From the NCBI GenBank assembly GCA_021323865.1, contig JAJPKF010000012.1, positions 1 through 64,000 of the forward strand: a stretch of DNA of 64,000 bases, in the 5' to 3' direction. The notes beneath the pieces were generated by a model. That model ran no database searches. It was not told the DNA's origin and worked only from the letters and a program-made list of their open reading frames with translations. Positions 63,001 through 64,000 of this stretch are shown piece by piece (the stretch's first letter is position 1; each line of letters begins with the position of its first letter). The position numbers and the translations under genes were made by a program. This stretch comes from Pseudomonadota bacterium. Its GTDB lineage: Bacteria > Chloroflexota > UBA5177 > JAJPKF01.

Positions 63001-64000
63001 ATGAGAAACCCCACCGGCCGCAGCCTGCCCAAGCTTTCGGGAGTCTTGAGCTACGTGCTGGTCATCGCGGCCCTCGCCCTGGCCATCCTATGGATCATTC
63101 CGGCAAACTATTACCTGATCATGCCCGGTCAGGCCCAAAGGGTTCTCCCAATGATCAGCATTCACGGCCACCACCGGTCATCGGGCCCGGGCGCCATATA
63201 TGACACCTATGTCAACGAGTACAAGGTGAGCCACCTGCTGTACCTGTTCCTCGGTCTCATGCGTAGTGATGTGAGCGTTGAGCCGGCGGCGCAGGTGAGC
63301 AGCGGGTGTCCCGACCAGCAGTATGAGCAGCAGCTGCTTGCCATGATGGACGACAGCAAGATTCAGGCGGAGGCGGCCGCCCTGCACGTTCTCGGGCATC
63401 GGATCCGAACCGAGCCGACACCGCAAATCGACGAGGTGAGCTGCAACTTTCCCGCGATCAGTATTCTCCGGCCCGGTGACCGCATTGTTGCCGTCGATGG
63501 TCATAGGATCACCGGTGCTGGGCCGCCCGGACAGTCGCTCCTGGAGGTGCAGCGCTATACCAGAATGCGTCCGCCGGGCAGCATCGTGAAGCTGCGGATA
63601 ATCCGCAACGGCCGAACAAGAACCGTGTCGGTGCCCACCAGACGCGCGGATAGCTTGGGAGACATCGTGAAGAGTGGTGGGCACACGACGATCGGTATCG
63701 TCATGTCGCTGCCCTTCAAGTTCCCGCTACGGGTTCATATCGACTCGGGCAATGTCGGTGGTCCCTCTGCCGGCCTCGCCTTTGCGCTTGGTCTCATTCA
63801 GCAGCTCACGGGCAGGGATTTGACGCACGGAAATCGAGTGGCCGTGACCGGAACCATTCAGTACGTCGACGTGAACCTTCCCCACGGCAAGCAGGGTTAC
63901 CGGGCTCTCGTGGGAGCAATTGGAGGGGCTCGACAAAAGGCGATTGCCGCACAGGCCGCCGGAGCCAAATACTTCCTGGTTCCGAGCGAGAACTACGCGG
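63001..64000 (+). CDS. Membrane-anchored PDZ/Lon-type serine protease (truncated by window end)
   Basis: The frame stays open from the ATG at 63001 to the window edge, about 333 residues. It has one N-terminal membrane helix (about 16-36), a PDZ-like domain (ISILRPGDRIVAVDGHRITG, RPPGSIVKLRIIRNGRTRTV) and the start of a Lon C-terminal protease domain with the catalytic serine in DSGNVGGPSAGLAFALGL. The IGGARQKAIAAQAAGAKYFL part carries the catalytic lysine. This is the YlbL-like family of the S16 group, with the active site likely outside the membrane. Confidence 0.85.
   Translation, partial: MRNPTGRSLPKLSGVLSYVLVIAALALAILWIIPANYYLIMPGQAQRVLPMISIHGHHRSSGPGAIYDTYVNEYKVSHLLYLFLGLMRSDVSVEPAAQVSSGCPDQQYEQQLLAMMDDSKIQAEAAALHVLGHRIRTEPTPQIDEVSCNFPAISILRPGDRIVAVDGHRITGAGPPGQSLLEVQRYTRMRPPGSIVKLRIIRNGRTRTVSVPTRRADSLGDIVKSGGHTTIGIVMSLPFKFPLRVHIDSGNVGGPSAGLAFALGLIQQLTGRDLTHGNRVAVTGTIQYVDVNLPHGKQGYRALVGAIGGARQKAIAAQAAGAKYFLVPSENYA

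Overview
This 64 kb window is GC-rich, tightly packed bacterial chromosome. Most neighbouring genes abut or overlap by ATGA, GTGA or similar junctions, and GTG and TTG starts are common. Several features suggest a Terrabacteria lineage near Chloroflexota/Dormibacterota: the order of the ATP synthase operon with mreB directly after atpC, a rhomboid-like Zn/membrane protein beside dcd, and the Cys4-type S18. That placement is inference from gene content; no 16S rRNA gene or other decisive marker is present.

Layout. 1-106 is one end of an IS21-like insertion sequence, followed by tRNA-Leu(GAG). 412-1837 (minus) is rplS-rnhB-yraN, with an attenuator-like leader in front of rplS and a damaged or frameshifted rnhB/yraN junction. 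1949-11519 (plus) holds a membrane protein, two small AtpI/AtpZ-type proteins, a complete F1Fo ATP synthase (a, c, b, second b, delta, alpha, gamma, beta, epsilon) and mreB. 11.6-19.6 kb is mixed: a GT-C-like membrane protein, a DinB/maleylpyruvate-isomerase-type protein, a secreted protein, tyrS, parAB, one gene-poor 650-base stretch, a HIT protein and a divergent TetR regulator. 19603-29010 (minus) is one surface-polysaccharide operon read ndk, two Wzy/O-antigen-ligase-like proteins, an AglD/YbhN-like membrane protein, three GT4 glycosyltransferases and a Wzx-like flippase. 29.1-37.7 kb (plus) is folP-like, mutL, rpsF-ssb-rpsR, a parvulin foldase, ilvE and a phosphoribosyltransferase. 37.7-49 kb carries redox and amino-acid enzymes, hemL, nfo, a secreted RCC1 propeller, and a citrate synthase with a divergent HTH gene. 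48.8-58.0 kb (mostly minus) holds guaA-purB, dcd and small accessory genes, including a broken secreted repeat gene. 58.3-64 kb (plus) is argS, a thioesterase, a PcrA-like helicase and a truncated Lon-type protease.

Themes worth following: (1) three genes (argS, purB and the polysaccharide-operon membrane protein) have homologous or structurally required N-termini upstream of any ATG/GTG/TTG, and in each a CTG codon is the best-placed start; (2) mutually exclusive hairpins lie in front of rplS; (3) a +1 frame change sits exactly at the rnhB stop codon; (4) a seven-repeat, Cys-paired secreted protein is split by two lesions; (5) an HTH domain of the type often fused to citrate synthase is encoded as a separate divergent gene. 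No CRISPR array, prophage, or recognisable defence system was seen.
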